64,000 nt of DNA from Eumeta japonica (Eukaryota; Arthropoda; Insecta; Lepidoptera; Psychidae). Location: assembly GCA_005406025.1 (NCBI GenBank), contig BGZK01000711.1, positions 244,311 to 308,310 on the forward strand, written 5' to 3'. This document shows, piece by piece, positions 45,266 to 57,658 of this stretch (position 1 is its first letter; every line of letters starts with the position of its first letter). Below the pieces are notes generated by a model, which was not told the origin of the DNA, searched no databases, and saw nothing but the letters and a program-made list of their open reading frames with translations. A program made the position numbers and the translations under genes.

Positions 45266-45692
45266 AGTGCGAAAAAACTTTGACGTGACAACGTCTTAAA
45301 TTAGGTTGCGGCTGGAGTCACGAAAATGTAACGGTAACGTAACGATGAGTCACCGAACGAGAGAGGCCGCCGAATGCGCGTCTCTCTCCACTCAACTATG
45401 ATCGGTCTGCCGCGCACAATAGAGAGTAGTGCATAGCTTGCAGTAAGCAAGTTATTGTATGTATATTGTATATAATACGTATGTATGTGTAAAGGTAAAA
45501 TAAAATTTTGTTAATATGAAATTCAGTGCGAGATTCTTTGTATAAATTAATGTTTTAAATATAATTCTTTGTATAAATAAATGTTTTAAATTGTTACTAT
45601 TATTTCATCCTTCTTCCTACTATACGAATGAATATTCACATTAAAATGATTTTACCATTCAAAGTCGTTGTCACGTAAAACTTTCGCCCGTA
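45266..45692. mobile_element. MITE of about 425 bp
   Basis: Left end GTGCGAAAAAACTTTGACGT then GACAACGTC; inverted right end GACGTTGTCACGTAAAAC-like (AAGTCGTTGTCACGTAAAAC at 45661-45680) and TTTCGCCC. TIR about 30 bp with few mismatches. A short internal tandem duplication (ATTCTTTGTATAAATTAATG) lies at about 45533-45590. No coding capacity. Confidence 0.68.
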
Positions 45693-46079
45693 TACCGACT
45701 TTACAGGCAACCAAATTTTTTAATCCTAATTACATGTTACATAAGTATGGTAACCCATATATAAATACATGTATTACATTTTTTATATAATATGACAGTT
45801 CACATAACACACTTGACTATAATTTAAGCGTAATCGATGTAAAAATGGCAGAGTTATAAATAAGGCTGTGTCGTATGGATAGACGGACAGAACGAAACAA
45901 TAAGAGTAGTTTTTTTACCCATGGCTACAGAACACCAAAAATATTAATTTCTAGCTATACGCTACAAAATTGTTTGTGTATGTTTAATGGTAAAATTTGC
46001 AATAAACATTATAAGCAATGACAAGTATCGATCAATATGTCGAGGGTTATATAAAAAAAAAAACTGTATACTCAAAAAT

Positions 46080-47410
46080 TATAATATTTATTATTTATCA
46101 CTAATCTATCTATCTTTTCAAAGTATTCACCTAAGCAGGTAGGTATACACGTTTTTATGCATTTAAATTACTCCAAAAATATCACTCACCATTCTTTTCC
46201 AAATAATATCGAATCAAAAATTTTGAAATTATAGACAGCCAGTGCATCTTATTTGCTCTCAAACCTTTTTCCTTTCAATTTTCTTTATTTTTGGGAAACG
46301 AGTAAAAATCGTTTGATGCTAAGTCAGGGGAATATGATGGGTAAAGTAAGATAGACACATACTCGAGTCCATAAATTAAGTGTTTCAGCGGATGAGTGCG
46401 GCACAGAGTTGTCGTGGTGCTAAAGAAAGTGCCGAGTTCATGACTTCGGTCACTTGTCAAACTAAGCTGATATTACTGCTGGGGCACAAACTATTACATG
46501 CCACTCCAACTTATCTGTTTTTTGATCCTCTAGCACAAGAGCAGCAATATGACCAGTTTAAAAAAGGGGGGACAATTTGTTAATTTGTGTTTGCTTCGAG
46601 CTCCGCGACATTTTGTTGCTGTCGGTTCATTTTCAAAGTACCGTACGGTCAATTGTCCCTTTGTTTTGGATCGTTGTTGTACAGACACGTTTCGTCACAG
46701 GTAAGTACATTGTATATGTTTTCTTTCTTGCCTCCGACGAATTTGTTTTTCACAAATCGGCACCAATCTACCCAACGGACAAATTCAAAATTTCTATTTC
46801 ATAGGTTATAATATAACACTTGAAATACGACATAGCATTCAAAGAATTTAGAGTATTTTAATATTACCATTTTTTTTAATAACCTCTCGTTCGTGCGACA
46901 GTCATCCCTCAAGACAAATGATCAAGAAACTTGAGGGTAGCTCTCTTCAAGCCAAAATTGTACAGACATACAATCATATATAAAACTATTGCAAGAAAAA
47001 CAAACCTGTAGGACTTTCTGCCCATCTGTCAATTCGTGGGGCAGGCATATCGAACAACCTTTCCTAAGAAAAAGGTGATCGTGAATGAAGGTTTACATTA
47101 CTGCTGATTCAAAACCCATTCCTTGTTCTGGCTTTACATATGTAACTCTTTGGTACTCTCGTGTCAATTTTTCAACTGCTCGAACATTTTCTTGAGTCAC
47201 TGCGGGCCGTCGGCGGCCGACCTGTTTTCGTTTCACCTTCAAAGTTTTTCCGTCCTTTTTGAAACTCAAACAAATTTAAAAATTTTACTCGTGAAAAACC
47301 AGATTCACCAAAATTAGTAGCCAAAAGTTTAAAACATTCCTGGGTCTTTAAACCTTTTTGCAATCACAAAGTTGAGCAGCTGTATGCGATATACATTTGA
47401 TCCTTTGTTT
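46080..47410 (-). mobile_element. Mariner relic of a third lineage
   Basis: Minus-strand remnants in order: LKTQECFKLLATNFGESGFS, EFQKGRKNFEGETKTGRPPT and ARSD (47363-47172), a linker-like PHELTDGQK-type scrap near 47030, a CDET-x-x-Y box near 46700 in place of the first catalytic GDE, YPSYSPDLASNDFYSFPK (46340-46283) with the third catalytic Asp kept, and a C-terminal scrap near 46190-46120. Frames are broken many times. Terminal repeats were not resolved. Confidence 0.62.
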
Positions 47411-47633
47411 GGTGGAACGCTTATCACATTTATGGAAACAAATTAAGCGAAACGGCGATATAAATTTCCGTTCGCTTGTTTGTTTCAATTACTTCTGGAC
47501 GTCCACTGATAAATAAGCCCGCAAAAGGGAGTTTTATATGTACAATATTATTTAAAATTCAGTTTAGATCATAAATGAAGAAGTTCAAAAAACAAAGTAT
47601 TATATAAAGGTTCATCTATAGGACTTTCAAGTA

Positions 47634-48721
47634 CGTGGGGCGTACTATAAGGTTATGGAACTGGCCACTTACATTTACAATATGTAAAAAGTAAGTACTA
47701 TATTTGAAAGTGGAACTGTTTGACTATAAAGGACAGTTTATTTCATATAACTGTCAATTGTTTTTATATAGTGGTGTCATTTTATAAATTGCGTGTCTTC
47801 ATTACTATGGTCGTGAAAATTTTTTTAGTATGATTTTCTATAATAGATCAGTTTGTTGCACCCCATTTCATTTAAAATGTTCATTCCATTCTATTGCCGT
47901 ATGAAGTCAGAAACAGACGGACATGTTATACATCATTAGATTCGGGCATCCTTAGGCATAGGCATGAATCAAATATAATCAATCTTGCGCAAACATTTGG
48001 GTATGAAAAATCATTGCTCGCGATGGATCCCACACAATTTGACTGAGGCTCAAAAATGGACTAGGTACATTATTTTATGCAATGCCATGCTAACCAGATT
48101 CAAGGAAAGAGCGTCAAATTTGGTGTGGGATATAATAACAGATGACGAAATATGGATTTATTGCTTCGAATCCAAAACAAAGCGGTAATCTACAGTATGG
48201 TTCTATCGAGATAAGCCAAAACTAACCAACGTGGCGCGCGAAGGAAGTGCCTCTAAGCGGATGATTGCTTTTTTTTAAATAAAACTGAACACATGACTAT
48301 TGTTGCTTTAGAGAATTGTCGTGAATAGAGATTGGTACACGTCCATTCGTTTGTCGAAAGTTATTGACGAACTCCGTAAAAATAATGCACCAAGAAAATC
48401 CAGTTCTCACATGGCCAAACAGACAAATCAATCTTTGAAGAAGAAAAACGTAGAACTTATGAGTAACCTTGTGACTTTTTTTGTTTGTAAAAATGAAGAA
48501 CCAATTACGTGGTCAACGATTTTCATTACCAGAAGTGTCTTTCGAAGAGTATGAAAAATATGTTTCCGATGTCACCAGGGTGGAGTGGCATAAATGTTGT
48601 CAAAATTGGATTATTTATATGAAAGAATGTATTTGTGCTAACGGTTTTTTGAGACTCGATTTTTGACGCTTCATGGTAATTTTTTCTCATTCATCGCAGA
48701 CATTTTCACTGCGCCCCTACG
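47634..48721 (+). mobile_element. Mariner relic, copy B (same family as 24.18-25.35 kb)
   Basis: Bounded by TA (47632-47633 and 48722-48723). Left TIR CGTGGGGCGTACTATAAGG; inverted right end CGTAGGGGCGCAGTG. Coding remnants: LGMKNHCSRWIPHNLTEAQK, FKERASNLVWDIITDDEIWI then YCFESK, WYTSIRLSKVIDELRKN, AKQTNQSLKKKNVELMSN, a NQLRGQRFSLPE scrap and VEWHKCCQNWIIYMKECI. The HTH start and the second catalytic HDN are deleted, the first catalytic motif is DDE instead of GDE, and frames shift. Non-autonomous. Confidence 0.85.
47985..48188 (+). pseudogene. Mariner copy B transposase, central segment
   Basis: An open segment with CSRWIPHNLTEAQKWTRYII (the linker between HTH and catalytic core) and WDIITDDEIWIYC (the region of the first catalytic Asp), ending at a stop where copy A and active relatives continue QQSTVW. 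Confidence 0.78.
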
Positions 48722-49826
48722 TATAAATGAATGGTGTGCAAACTCCAATAACGCTAGGATTATGTGCATTAAAGAAATATCCGATAATTTCATGTGGTAG
48801 AATTATGTTGTCGCCAAGTTGGCTGCAACAAGGAAACGGGTCGGTTCGACAAGGGAAATACTACACCCTTGCAGAACGCAGATGTGAAGTAGCGGTTTGT
48901 CCCTTTGCATTGGGTCCAACGAGTGAGAGTCCCGGTGCCCCACTGTCCCCTCTTAACAGATACCCTATTCCTTCCTAAACGATCGGCAATGAATTAGTGA
49001 CTTCTTTGGGGTTGTGAGTGTCCACGGCCAGCGGCGATCACGTACTCTGGTAGCTCGCGTGCTTCGTAAATTCAAATTATTGATTTCTAGCTCTGTAACG
49101 CTGAAGCGATAGGTAATTTTTTCTAAAATCTTAATATTTCTTTTGATAGCTTAGGAACTCTGTTTTATCTCAACTATTTTCCATTTACTGGAACTATTAT
49201 TGGAATGCATTTTGATGCAAAAATTAAAAAAGATAGAAAATAAATTTGCGCTGACCCTACAAAAGTTTTATTTCGACTATAATTGAAATCCGTCGAGGAG
49301 GAAGAAGGGCGGGGTACAGAGATTAGACGATTGTGTACATATCCTATAGCGTTTCCGCCGCTAGCGGCCTCACGGCTACACCCGACATCTGCGCTTGTCG
49401 TCAAAAGCCTGTTGCAGCTATTACACCACATTTTACGACTTGTCTCGCACGATCATTCTTGCAGATGGAGTTACAATCTTATTATTATATTGTTTTCGAT
49501 GTACTGTGTGTGCTTTTTTAATCGCACGAGTACGATAAGCCGTTTCGAATGACCTTTTACATTATAACTACTTATTACTGTTATACCGTTCCTAGAGCGT
49601 CAATACCCAATCGGAATTAGAGATCGAATTCATAAGGAATGTCCGTAAGGAAATGTATCTATGATTAGTGTTGTTGATATGTTTTATCATAGATATCAAT
49701 TTATATTCTTGATTGATATTTTGAGGTTGAATTACCTTGTGGTGTATACTAAAATACAAACTTTCGGATTTATTAAAAAAAAAACATAACTTCAATCGGC
49801 TACGTTTATATTACCAAATAATACGG
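48722..49826. other. Intergenic with retroposon 3' sequence
   Basis: Includes the LINE-tail repeat at 48795-48975. The remainder, including overlapping open stretches at 49174-49552, shows no recognisable product. Confidence 0.45.
48795..48975 (+). repeat. LINE 3' end repeat, copy 1
   Basis: Shares AAGTTGGCTGCAACA, GGGAAATACTACACC, GTGAAGTAGCGG and GTGAGAGTCCCGGTG with 54250-54420 in the same orientation. Resembles the conserved 3' part of a common lepidopteran LINE (tobacco-moth/silkworm type endings with GTGAAGCAGCGG). Confidence 0.6.
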
Positions 49827-49828
49827 CA

Positions 49829-50080
49829 AGGCATAGTGGGATGGTGACTCGATGCTAAGGAGTGTCGTCTTTAAGTCAAAAGGTAGCAGGTTCGACTCTG
49901 ACGATGAACGAATTGACCAATAACTTTTCAGAACCAGTCACTCTGCTGTGCCTTAGAGTGCACGTTAAGGCGATACCTCGATACTGGCACATACCAAAAA
50001 TGAAATAGCCGTAGTGAGCGTGGATTTCAAATAAAAGATATAAGTGCCAAACCACCTAAAATTCCTTTAAAATTAAAAGA
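49829..50080 (+). mobile_element. tRNA-derived SINE
   Basis: A box GGCATAGTGGGATGG at about 49829-49842 and B box GGTTCGACTC at 49889-49898, 47 nt apart, followed by a unique body and an AT-rich tail. The segment is too degenerate for a functional tRNA fold. Confidence 0.52.
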
Positions 50081-50334
50081 TGTTAATAAATAAAAACTGT
50101 TTTAATAGTTTGTCGATAATTGTTAAGTTACCATTATTATTTAATTATTCTGAAAAGAAGTATAGAGAAATACTTTACGGATGCCGAAGAACAGATAAAA
50201 AAGGAAAATGTCAGGGTCTGTTTTAAAATTTCCGTCCATTCGTGTATTCTTTTTACTTACATTACCTTAATTTAAATGGTTTAACAACGTGTGCTTAAAA
50301 ATCAAACTCTAAGCTTGTGCATTTAACGAGAACG

Positions 50335-50515
50335 AGGAAAAAGCAAAACGCCGATCCCCGAGGTCGTCATCGCCCCGGCGACGTCGCGCGCAGGCCTCGT
50401 CCGTGAGCCGGCGCTCGAGGGCGGGCCTCGGCCCGGGCTGAAGGGCGACGGGCGCGCGCCTCGCCGGGGCACGACCCTAGCGCGCGGCCGGGCACGACCT
50501 GTCTAAGTACAGGGA
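50335..50515. other. GC-rich (CpG) island
   Basis: About 170 nt with very high G+C and many CpG dinucleotides in otherwise AT-rich DNA (e.g. GGCGCTCGAGGGCGGGCC). The minus strand is open for about 40 codons, rich in Arg/Ala/Pro. It could be an exon, a promoter island or a repeat relic. No splice-bounded frame or known protein is convincing. Confidence 0.4.
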
Positions 50516-52750
50516 GGGAAACGACATTGTCGGCTTAAGCTCGTTTAAGACGAACTCAATACTTTGGAAAATTAACTAATTTTAATTACGAAGACGTCTA
50601 CTAGAATTAAGTAAATATTCATACGTTTCAAGTAACGTGATTTATTTCTTAAACGTGTAACTATCCCGGACTACTGCGGCCTCTATGGCTCCTCTTTGCC
50701 GGGTTGATATTTATATTTTACAGTAATACAATAATAAGCAGATCGTGAGAAGATCACATTGATTGTCGTCGCGCTGCACCCACGCCGCTCGAGCGGATCT
50801 AGTCCCCGCCTGCGTTCTTAGAATTTAAATACCTGATTTTAATTGAAAACCTCTGATAAATAAAACATTTGCGAAAATTGTAAGTAGTGAAAAACGTTTT
50901 TAATTACAATTATTTTATTTATAATTTGAAAAAAATAAATAATTTTAGAAATGATTTTACCACGTAATTTAAATTGTAAACAAGCCTATACCATAAGCGT
51001 GTTTAAAATTACAATTTAAACGTACCATACATAGATGTACATCCTTCATAATTTTTTAAATTAGCAAGATGTATAATATTTTGTTTATGGGTAGAAATAC
51101 GCGATGTGTCCCGACAGACGGCGGTGGCGGTAAAGTTTTAATGAACTCGATTCCATAATACTTTAATAATAAGTAGTTATTTTATTAATATAAATGTATA
51201 AGCATTTTTTAAGTATATATGCTATATTCATAAGCGAGAAGTTGAGTGATATCGTAGCGTTAAATAACAAACGAAAACATAAATAACAAATTCAAAGGTT
51301 TTTAAATAATAAAAATTTTCGTAATACAGAGGAAACTCATAGCATCATGTATAGGGCTGTTTAGGCACTTGATTCTATCAGAATGAAAAACGAAAAACTC
51401 GCCATTGATGTGTGTCTAAATGTCAAAAAACACGAAAAGATTTGGCAAGAAAGAGGGGACGGAGCTCAAAATATTAATGAACCTGCATGAATTTATAGAA
51501 ATGAAAGGGGTTGTTTAATTACAAAAATAAATGAAAAGCTCTAAGAAATCTTGTCTGAAATTACGCTTGAGCAGTGACACAATTAATTAAGGAGATTACG
51601 TGACTAGTTATATATCTATAACGTAGGCTGTGTAATATAATGTAGTTCGTTCTCGCAAAGCAATAAATGTTAGGTGGTATAGGACTTGTAATGCCTGTTA
51701 TTGATCCAGAAAAAAGTGTTTACATTACGACTCGAAGCGGTGTTATCAGAACAAAAGCCGCGAGCCGCAATGGTAGTTACGTCATTTAGTTGACTGTGAG
51801 TTTTTCACCTTGCTCACGTGTTTAACGCCTTAAACAATGGGTTCTCTTTATCGACTCTCGGTTAACACCTAACCGCAAACCGCCTAACCTACCAGCTAAA
51901 CAAGTGAGTTAGTGATGTGTGTGTCAGTTCGCAGATTTTTGCGTTGCATTTGTGCGTTTCACAGTTAACAGCCGTGATTCACAAGCCGCCGGTCGGCATT
52001 CGTGCCTTTATTAAGTCAAGCCGGTCGTCCCACGCGAGTTTCGTCGCGGGAGTGACGGCGCGGGCGCAAGGATAGCTTGTTTTGTCGCTAAGTTAATGTC
52101 AGTTTTGAGAAAATGATGCATGTTTTTTTTCAAAACTTACGATCTTACGCAGAGGTCGGACCCCGTGAGATCGGGACTGGGCAGGGCTATTGACATGTTA
52201 GGTACATAAATGAATTATCCTCTACGACAGCCGGTTGATGTTTCAATTCGATAAATTGAAATCTCAAAGAACACACTTGCTCTAGGAAAAGTTGCCTAAA
52301 CTTGTTTTTAAATGCATTTTGTACCTAAAGTCTCATATTTTACGAGTATTTATTTTTATTTCTTTTTTATAAGTAATTATTGCACAATGTTGCCTATAAA
52401 ATTATATCAATTAATGGCCAAATGCTATGTTTTGAACTAAAATTATAACTATTATAAAAAAACCAAAAATACGGTTTTAAAGCACATAAAATTAAAAAGT
52501 GAAATATAATTCTTAATATAAGCGGAAAAAAATAATGAACAATAACGATAAAGATTGCTCTATATACGAAAAATGTGGCATAAAGCACCCCATGCTTTTT
52601 CCACAATAATACTAGTATTTTTCGTCATTGTTCATTATTTTTATCAGCTCATATAAAGAATTCTTTTTCACAGTTTTAAAATATATTTATTTTTCACTTT
52701 TTGATTCGATATTCGACAACACGACAATAGTCGAATTAAAAATAATGCTT
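50516..52750. other. Intronic or intergenic
   Basis: AT-rich apart from a mixed GC stretch at about 51700-52180 with initiator-like GTGTCAGTTCGC at about 51921 and a possible untranslated exon after it; weak. No coding exon recognised. Confidence 0.4.
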
Positions 52751-52751
52751 A

Positions 52752-52803
52752 TTACTGTTACTAAATTCTATTACAAAACAGTAATAGAATTTAGTAACAG
52801 TAA
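52752..52803. repeat. Perfect 23-bp hairpin
   Basis: 52752-52774 (TTACTGTTACTAAATTCTAT...) is an exact inverted copy of 52781-52803, closed by a 6-nt loop AAAACA. Confidence 0.85.
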
Positions 52804-52849
52804 GAAGCCACTTGCTTTCACGCAGACAATACGTGACGATATTATTCGA

Positions 52850-53055
52850 TCCTGGCCATCCTGATCGGGATAATGAGATAAACTTATCAAATTATTGCAT
52901 TGTCACCGATTCTTGATAAGTATGCAAAGTTTGAATTAAATCGGTCCATTCAAAGTGGGACAAAATCGAGTCCAAAGGAGTCGGTTACAAACAAACTAGC
53001 TCACAAACTCACAAACCCACAAACATACAAATGAAGCTAATAAAAGCATGATAAA
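52850..53055 (+). repeat. Retroposon 3' end
   Basis: TTGATAAGTATGCAAAGTTT, AAATCGGTCCATTCAAAGTG, ACAAACAAACTAGCTCACAA-type runs and AAGCTAATAAAAGCATG form the recognisable 3' end of a moth RTE-like retroposon, 5'-truncated. Confidence 0.55.
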
Positions 53056-54245
53056 AATGAACTTTATTTGTTTGCGATTCATGCAAATAAATTTAACGAA
53101 CTCCATTACGTCCAGTTTAAAAGTTGTCTAAGGCCAAGAAACAACTGTGTGAGTTTTTATTCGGAAGAAAATAGTTTTTCATTTATTTATACAAATATCA
53201 AATGAGTGTAGTACGTGAATGACGTGCGCGTGTCTGTACATTTGGCGCTACGACTACGTTGTACTTTTCCGCAGTAAACAGTCATTGCGATTCCCCGAAA
53301 TTATGAATTTCTCGAACTGTCCTTTCCTTCGCTCCGACTTAGCCTCGTCCCCGTCGTGTGATACCTACTACAGCTGTCACTGAATCACGAGAAGGTAAAG
53401 CGCTCGCATCATTTACATTACTCAGTTAGCGAATGTAATAAGTTGTAAATTAATAAATGGCACTCATGCCTCGACTGTCTCAGTCATTTCATCAAATTGT
53501 AATCTTAAACATGTGACTGTACCTATGAACTATTGCTATGATTCTATGAGTTGAGTTAAAACAAAAAATGGTTAACGTTTTAAAGGCACGTTCTAATATT
53601 GCTCTGGATCGGCGCCGGCGCACGAGGAAGTCCTTACAAGGGCACGCCGCACCGTAACGCGGTTTTTTCCTGGAGACCGTTACTCCGAGCTCTGCCGACG
53701 GGCGCTCCCGCAAAATACTTTACTGATCTATGCTTTAAATGTCAATGGACTGATAATACTTAACGCGCCAAAAACATTTAAATATGCGGTATAATTTATA
53801 ATACTTTCGGTATTCTAGAGTTGTAGTCAAAGCCCAAAAAGTAGTTTTATAATTTTGTTGCATATATTCGTCCATAAGTCACAGCTTTATACCTCTCCCG
53901 CTTTTCTATCAATTGTGGTAAAATAATACGGGCATGTGTTTTAATGTGAACGATTTACAAATTGTGTACTTTGTATGCCGTTGTGTAAATATAATCGTGT
54001 ATTTATAGAATTAAGAAAAAATAGATGTAATTTCCCATAAATAGCATCGAAAGACGAAATTTTTTCACGTATCTACTCAATTTTATGGAGTATGGTCGCA
54101 TTGGCACTCAAAAATGTACTATAGGTTCTTAATATAGGTTCTATAGGTTCTCGTGAAGTCGTATTTTGCGGTTTGTTAGATCCTAAAGTCGTTAACCTTG
54201 TTCTTCTCTGTAACATGTTGTTTAAATATCTGAAAAAAGTACCCA
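53056..54245. other. Intronic or intergenic
   Basis: A GC-rich stretch at about 53600-53715 is open on the minus strand (MRERPSAELGVTVSRKK...). It has Arg-rich, repeat-like composition and no named domain. The rest is AT-rich. Confidence 0.4.
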
Positions 54246-54249
54246 AACA

Positions 54250-54420
54250 GTGATAGTCACGCTGCGGCTAACTTGGCTGCAGCACGGATATGGGCCGGCT
54301 TGGCCGGTGAAATACTAAGCTGTCACTGTAGACTGACGTGAAGTAGCGGCTTCTGATGTTGATTTCGTTCAGTCAGTGAGAGTTCCGGTGGCCCCCTAAT
54401 CTTACATCAGGTAAAGCAGT
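54250..54420 (+). repeat. LINE 3' end repeat, copy 2
   Basis: Parallel copy of 48795-48975: CTAACTTGGCTGCAGCACGG, TGACGTGAAGTAGCGGCTTC and CAGTGAGAGTTCCGGTGGCC. Roughly 70% alike by eye. Confidence 0.6.
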
Positions 54421-54769
54421 GGTTTTGCAACAGGTACCCCAGGGGGGTACCTGAAATTTAAGAGAATCCCACCCTGAGCGTATATGCTCATGCCGCCCGT
54501 CGTATTCAAGTAAGGGAAATCGCAAAGGCGCTCAAGTTATCAGCTAGAGGCAAATCGAACAAGTGAACTATGGCCGCCCTCATATGCTGTCTGTAGACTT
54601 CTGAAACTCAAGGGTCCATTCGAATTTAAACGGCGTCCAATACCACCTTGTAACGGCAAAACCGGCTTTGCTCTTTTTGCCTGAGATCCAGATATCTTCT
54701 CCGGGTGATACTTAAACTGTCTCAAACTACTTCTTATAATACCTCCGCTATAATTTGATGCACTCTTTG

Positions 54770-54960
54770 GCATCTCGTGCGGGTGTATGTGTGTACATTC
54801 GTGAAGATGTCTGCTACCGACGCCTCAGCAGTCTTGAAGTTAGGGATCAGACTGTTTTTTGGGTATGCATAGATTGTCATGATCATATTGGCATCTTCGC
54901 CTGATTTTCCCACAGCGGTAATACCGAAGTAAGCCGACTCATTCAGAGCATTCAAACGGC
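54770..54960 (+). pseudogene. LINE endonuclease fragment
   Basis: CGGGTGTATGTG... reads RVCVYIREDVCYRRLSSLEV then RDQTVFWVCIDCHDHIGIFA, and in another frame SHSGNTEVSRLIQSIQT. These correspond to the GVCVYVRxD and YRSHSGN stretch of the apurinic-type endonuclease of lepidopteran LINEs. A frameshift separates the two pieces. 5' and 3' truncated. Confidence 0.62.
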
Positions 54961-57658
54961 GGCGGTGGTGCCGTCCTCAAGCCGATGGCAAATAAATTTA
55001 AGCAAAATCTAATTACATTTTTTTAATATTCACATTTTACACATGTAGGTAACTACAATAGTAACTAATCAACGGCCCATTTAGGAACGTATGTCAATTA
55101 AAACTTAATACGTGTCTACAATTCGAACATACATTTACCCCCATATTATTTTTGAATAATTTTTTCTAATTTAAGAAGTAATATATTACGCGTTTGACTT
55201 ATAATCATTTTAGTTACGAGTTTCACGTTACTTTGTTCGATGGCACGGAGCTTTTTATGTGGGTATCTCACTTCCACTTTTGTTGGATGTCTGTTTTTTC
55301 TTTGGCCAACACGGAACAAATAGAATCATCTCGTTCTTTGTTTGTCCCTTACAGGTATTTTTCGTAGAGACTTAAACAATTTAAATTAGGTATAGTTGAA
55401 GGAGTCGGCTACCAAAATATAGGTGTACGGATAAAAAGTAAAATTTCGACAGAGGGAAGAGGGGGTTATCGTAAGAGGATTAAACAGAAAGTTGAAAAGA
55501 ACAGTTACGTAGTAGGCTGTCGCATGGGAATTTTGGAGCAGGATTGATAGCCTTCGACCAAATGGGAGTCTTCAATAGTTAATAGAATAAATTCTGCAAA
55601 CTTTTTATCTGTGAAAGAATTTCAGAATTGGTTCAATCGGCCACGTACATGGTTTAAACCGGGGACAGTGCTATTTTTTTTTGTCAAAAACAATATACTT
55701 TTAAACAATATATTAATTTGGAAAACGGCTAAAGCGAGCATATAAATCGAACAAAATACCGACAAATGTTTATATATTATATTTCGTTTATAAATATAGA
55801 TTTATTATTATTGTTAATTACACATTACTCGTATTAGGCAGTCTCTCTATACTTCTACAAAGCTCAGTCGACGGGAAGAAATTTAGTGATGCGTGGTACA
55901 AGCGTTGGTCAGACCGACGTCGTAGGACGGCACCGCGGCGGCAATTCTAGACGTACGCCGACTCCGCGAAGTTCAGTGATAAAAATAGCTGCGTGCGAGA
56001 ACTCCGAAATGCCCTGTCAGGCGTGACTTGCGCGTGACGTCAGCCCTCGCGCTGTATGTCTCGTTTTACCTTTTAAGTCTGTTTTTATTTTTATACCTTT
56101 TTCACCTCGTACTTTGCAGGAATTTCGTCTTAAAGTGTCTTAAGTTGGTGATTTACAGAGCTCGAACCGATATATTTATAGTGAACGTATCCTCTGATAC
56201 GAACCGTTAATTTGGCAATATTTCGAAGAGATGAATGTATTTTTGTTGATATTTCATTTAAGCGATCATTTACTATATTGATAACGATATATTTTTTATA
56301 TCAATTAATTCAGAAAAATGTTAATAGTTAGCGTGCAGAGTCAACGTACAGTTTAAGTTACGTGGACGGTACCTATTTTATTGTGTCAATACCCAGATGC
56401 GCCTGCAATGCCTTTTGCAGTATACTCTGCATTTTTTAACTAAGAAACTATTAAAACGCGTGAATTTTTGATTGACAGTACTTTAAAAACACCGTCAAAT
56501 TGTATTGTGGATTAATATGTATAGTGTCGTAAACATATTAAAATAAATTTAAAAATTAAATCACCGGAGTGCGTAAAAAGCGAACTTTAGAAAAGGTGGT
56601 GACAAGATGATCTATTTCTGTCTCAATTCCATATCCCATAAGTACTAGGTTATAGTTCGTCACAAATATCAAGTTGCTGATCATTTAAATCCAAGTTAGA
56701 ATTGATTAAACCAATTTAGTTTTTAGAAAGTACGCAAGTTAGGCATGTACTAATATGTATTAATAATTGTAAGGAAAGAAACAGCAATAAAGGCTATTTT
56801 ATTATTATTTCATAACCTTCGTATTTTAATTGCTTAGTAGGGATAATTATTGCTTGAAATAAATATGTGCGTACATTTCGGTAACCGCACAGTAAATGTT
56901 TTTCCTCCGCACGTTGAGCCTATCGGTCGCCAGGGCTAGTGATGTGCCTTTGATAAAGTACTTAATTTTTGAATGACATAATTCTTGTGTTTATTCTCAA
57001 TGTCGAAGTACATTTCCATTTAATTGTATCCTAACCAGTTCTGTGGTTCAGCCGTGCAAACTTACAAATGGCCATAGTTTGGTATGAATTATAAAATAGA
57101 AATATTTAGTGAGAAATTAATAAAAAACTCAACAGAAATACAATTTATTAATATTATCAACTCACGACTACTATTAGATACGTCGGAAAAACGCATGTAC
57201 TCGTCGGACTCGTCGCGGCATCGTTTGCGTACCACGTGATCTCTGCCCGTGCGCCGGCGTGTGGACTAACCATCCACAGCCCGACTTGGTTACATGTGCA
57301 AAAAAACTTCAAAGGGGGTGCGATTCGAACTCGTTTTCATCTTGAAAAATAGCGAACACGGAAACGAAAAATACTACAGCTCGTTAGAAGGCGGTACGTT
57401 ATTTGTTTTCAATTTTATTTATCCTTTCAATATCATATTTGCAGCTAATTATTTTTAAAATTAAAAATTTGGGAAAGACTCAATTTATAAAACTCTTGCT
57501 AAAATAATTAAAGATATCCAAGCTAACGGATAGTTGTAGGTCGAAGCTTCTCCCGACTTCCAGAGGTCATGGTGGGAGGAGTACGGGTCGAATGGTATAA
57601 CTTTTCTATGGATATCTATCCCGTCGACCTCATTAACGAGGCTCGTTTCTCGATCCAG
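54961..57658. other. Intronic or intergenic before the PDZ-like exon
   Basis: AT-rich, with a GC-richer stretch at about 55850-56060 (possible promoter or untranslated exon, unproven) and a B-box-like GATTCGAACTC on the minus strand at about 57322. No convincing coding exon. Confidence 0.4.

Noticed and set aside
49174..49552. Three overlapping open frames on both strands
   Set aside because: Mutually exclusive frames of similar length with no recognisable product.
49829..49900. Functional tRNA gene
   Set aside because: A and B boxes are present, but the arms do not pair into a cloverleaf and there is no anticodon stem; called a SINE.
50335..50515. Ribosomal RNA fragment
   Set aside because: GC-rich as rRNA expansion segments can be, but no conserved rRNA word was recognised.
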